DNA of 13,842 nucleotides from Bacteroidota bacterium (GTDB taxonomy: Bacteria; Bacteroidota; Bacteroidia; Chitinophagales; Chitinophagaceae). Positions 13,316 through 13,842 of the stretch are shown in pieces; position 1 is the stretch's first letter; every line of letters begins with the position of its first letter. A program made the translations under genes and the position numbers. The notes below the pieces were generated by a model. It had not been told where the DNA came from. It ran no database searches and was given only the letters and a program-made list of their open reading frames with translations. The stretch is taken from contig JAEZDC010000037.1 in NCBI GenBank assembly GCA_023429825.1, positions 1 through 13,842 of the forward strand, given 5' to 3'.

Positions 13316-13842
13316 ATGGTAGGCATCATTCTGTTCTCTCTTCTTGGATTCATCCTCTTAATGATGCTATTTATTGAGCATAAGTTTCCATCGGTTCTCA
13401 AAAACACAAAACATTCTGACGAAGAAGCGTTTCACGATAAAATCGAACTGTCACGGGGATATATATACGCAGCCATCGTGCTAACCATCATCACCATTAT
13501 TGCAGCGTTATACCTGATGGTGAAAGACACACCGTACGCTGGTCATATCATGGAGTGGCTTAACATCCTGGTGAGGGTGATGCATGTAACCTTCGGCATT
13601 GCCTGGATAGGAGCTTCATTTTATTTCGTTTGGTTAGAGAACGCATTGAACCGAAAAGAAGGTGTGCGGGATGAATTGGCAGGAAACCTATGGGCTATTC
13701 ATGGAGGCGGATTTTATTACCTGGAAAAATATAAAGTAGCGCCGCAACAAATTCCAAAGCAATTGCATTGGTTCAAGTATGAAGCTTACTTCACATGGCT
13801 CTCCGGCTTTTGCATGTTGTTCATCGTGTATTACTTTAATGC
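13316..13842 (+). CDS. puuD: Membrane urate oxidase PuuD, 3' end outside window
   Basis: First 175 residues of a PuuD-type urate oxidase (Urate_ox_N family), an integral membrane enzyme that oxidises urate to 5-hydroxyisourate and usually passes electrons to a C-terminal cytochrome c domain, which would lie beyond the window. Diagnostic segments are HVTFGIAWIGASFYFVWLENALN at 90-112, LWAIHGGGFYYLEKYKVAP at 125-143 and LHWFKYEAYFTWLSGFCML at 150-168. Predicted membrane helices are at about 2-20, 49-69, 84-107 and 157-173. The first 80 residues, with two helices, precede the usual family start, so this form seems N-terminally extended. The ATG at 13316 is the first start in an open frame and begins a hydrophobic helix. 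The divergence from allB and the company of uraH, uraD and alc support the urate role. Confidence 0.93.
   Translation, partial: MVGIILFSLLGFILLMMLFIEHKFPSVLKNTKHSDEEAFHDKIELSRGYIYAAIVLTIITIIAALYLMVKDTPYAGHIMEWLNILVRVMHVTFGIAWIGASFYFVWLENALNRKEGVRDELAGNLWAIHGGGFYYLEKYKVAPQQIPKQLHWFKYEAYFTWLSGFCMLFIVYYFN

Overview
This window looks like chromosomal DNA of a Bacteroidota species, probably near the Chitinophagaceae. The signs are a large surface protein with a gliding-motility/type IX secretion C-terminal domain, promoter -7 boxes of the form TAnnTTTG, few recognisable Shine-Dalgarno sites, and a Pif1-type helicase carrying HRDC and helix-turn-helix domains. I see no phage, insertion sequence or CRISPR array.

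Layout. (1) 1-1785: asnS (asparaginyl-tRNA synthetase) behind a TAnnTTTG promoter, then tRNA-Phe(GAA) with its own promoter and a strong terminator. (2) 1778-4325, minus strand: a two-gene pseudouridine catabolism unit, psuK then psuG (overlapping by 53 bp), followed by a 21-bp tandem repeat array and an unrecognised 152-residue gene whose 5' end lies inside the array. (3) 4462-5412: a small zinc-ribbon protein gene (minus) diverging from a short ssb gene (plus) that ends in a terminator. (4) 5433-7943: the Pif1-HRDC-HTH helicase. (5) 8029-9885, minus: a secreted multidomain T9SS substrate. (6) 9951-13842: a urate degradation cluster. allB, alc, uraD and uraH run on the minus strand and puuD (membrane urate oxidase, cut by the window end) diverges from them on the plus strand.

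How the genes work together. PuuD oxidises urate to 5-hydroxyisourate, UraH hydrolyses that to OHCU, UraD decarboxylates OHCU to (S)-allantoin, AllB opens allantoin to allantoate, and Alc splits allantoate to ureidoglycolate and urea. PsuK and PsuG take pseudouridine to uracil and ribose 5-phosphate. Both units salvage or degrade nucleobase-derived compounds, though they are not adjacent.

The least explained structure is repetitive. First, a degenerate 21-bp tandem array at 2191-2400 reads without a stop on the plus strand as ten heptapeptides of the form x-Q-x-H-F-x-x. Second, a dispersed repeat of about 53 bp (93-147, 4384-4435, 10812-10864) always lies just upstream of a start codon and in the gene's own orientation; two copies share 20 identical bases. 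Third, a CCCCTCTC/GAGAGGGG palindromic repeat is inserted in frame inside allB.
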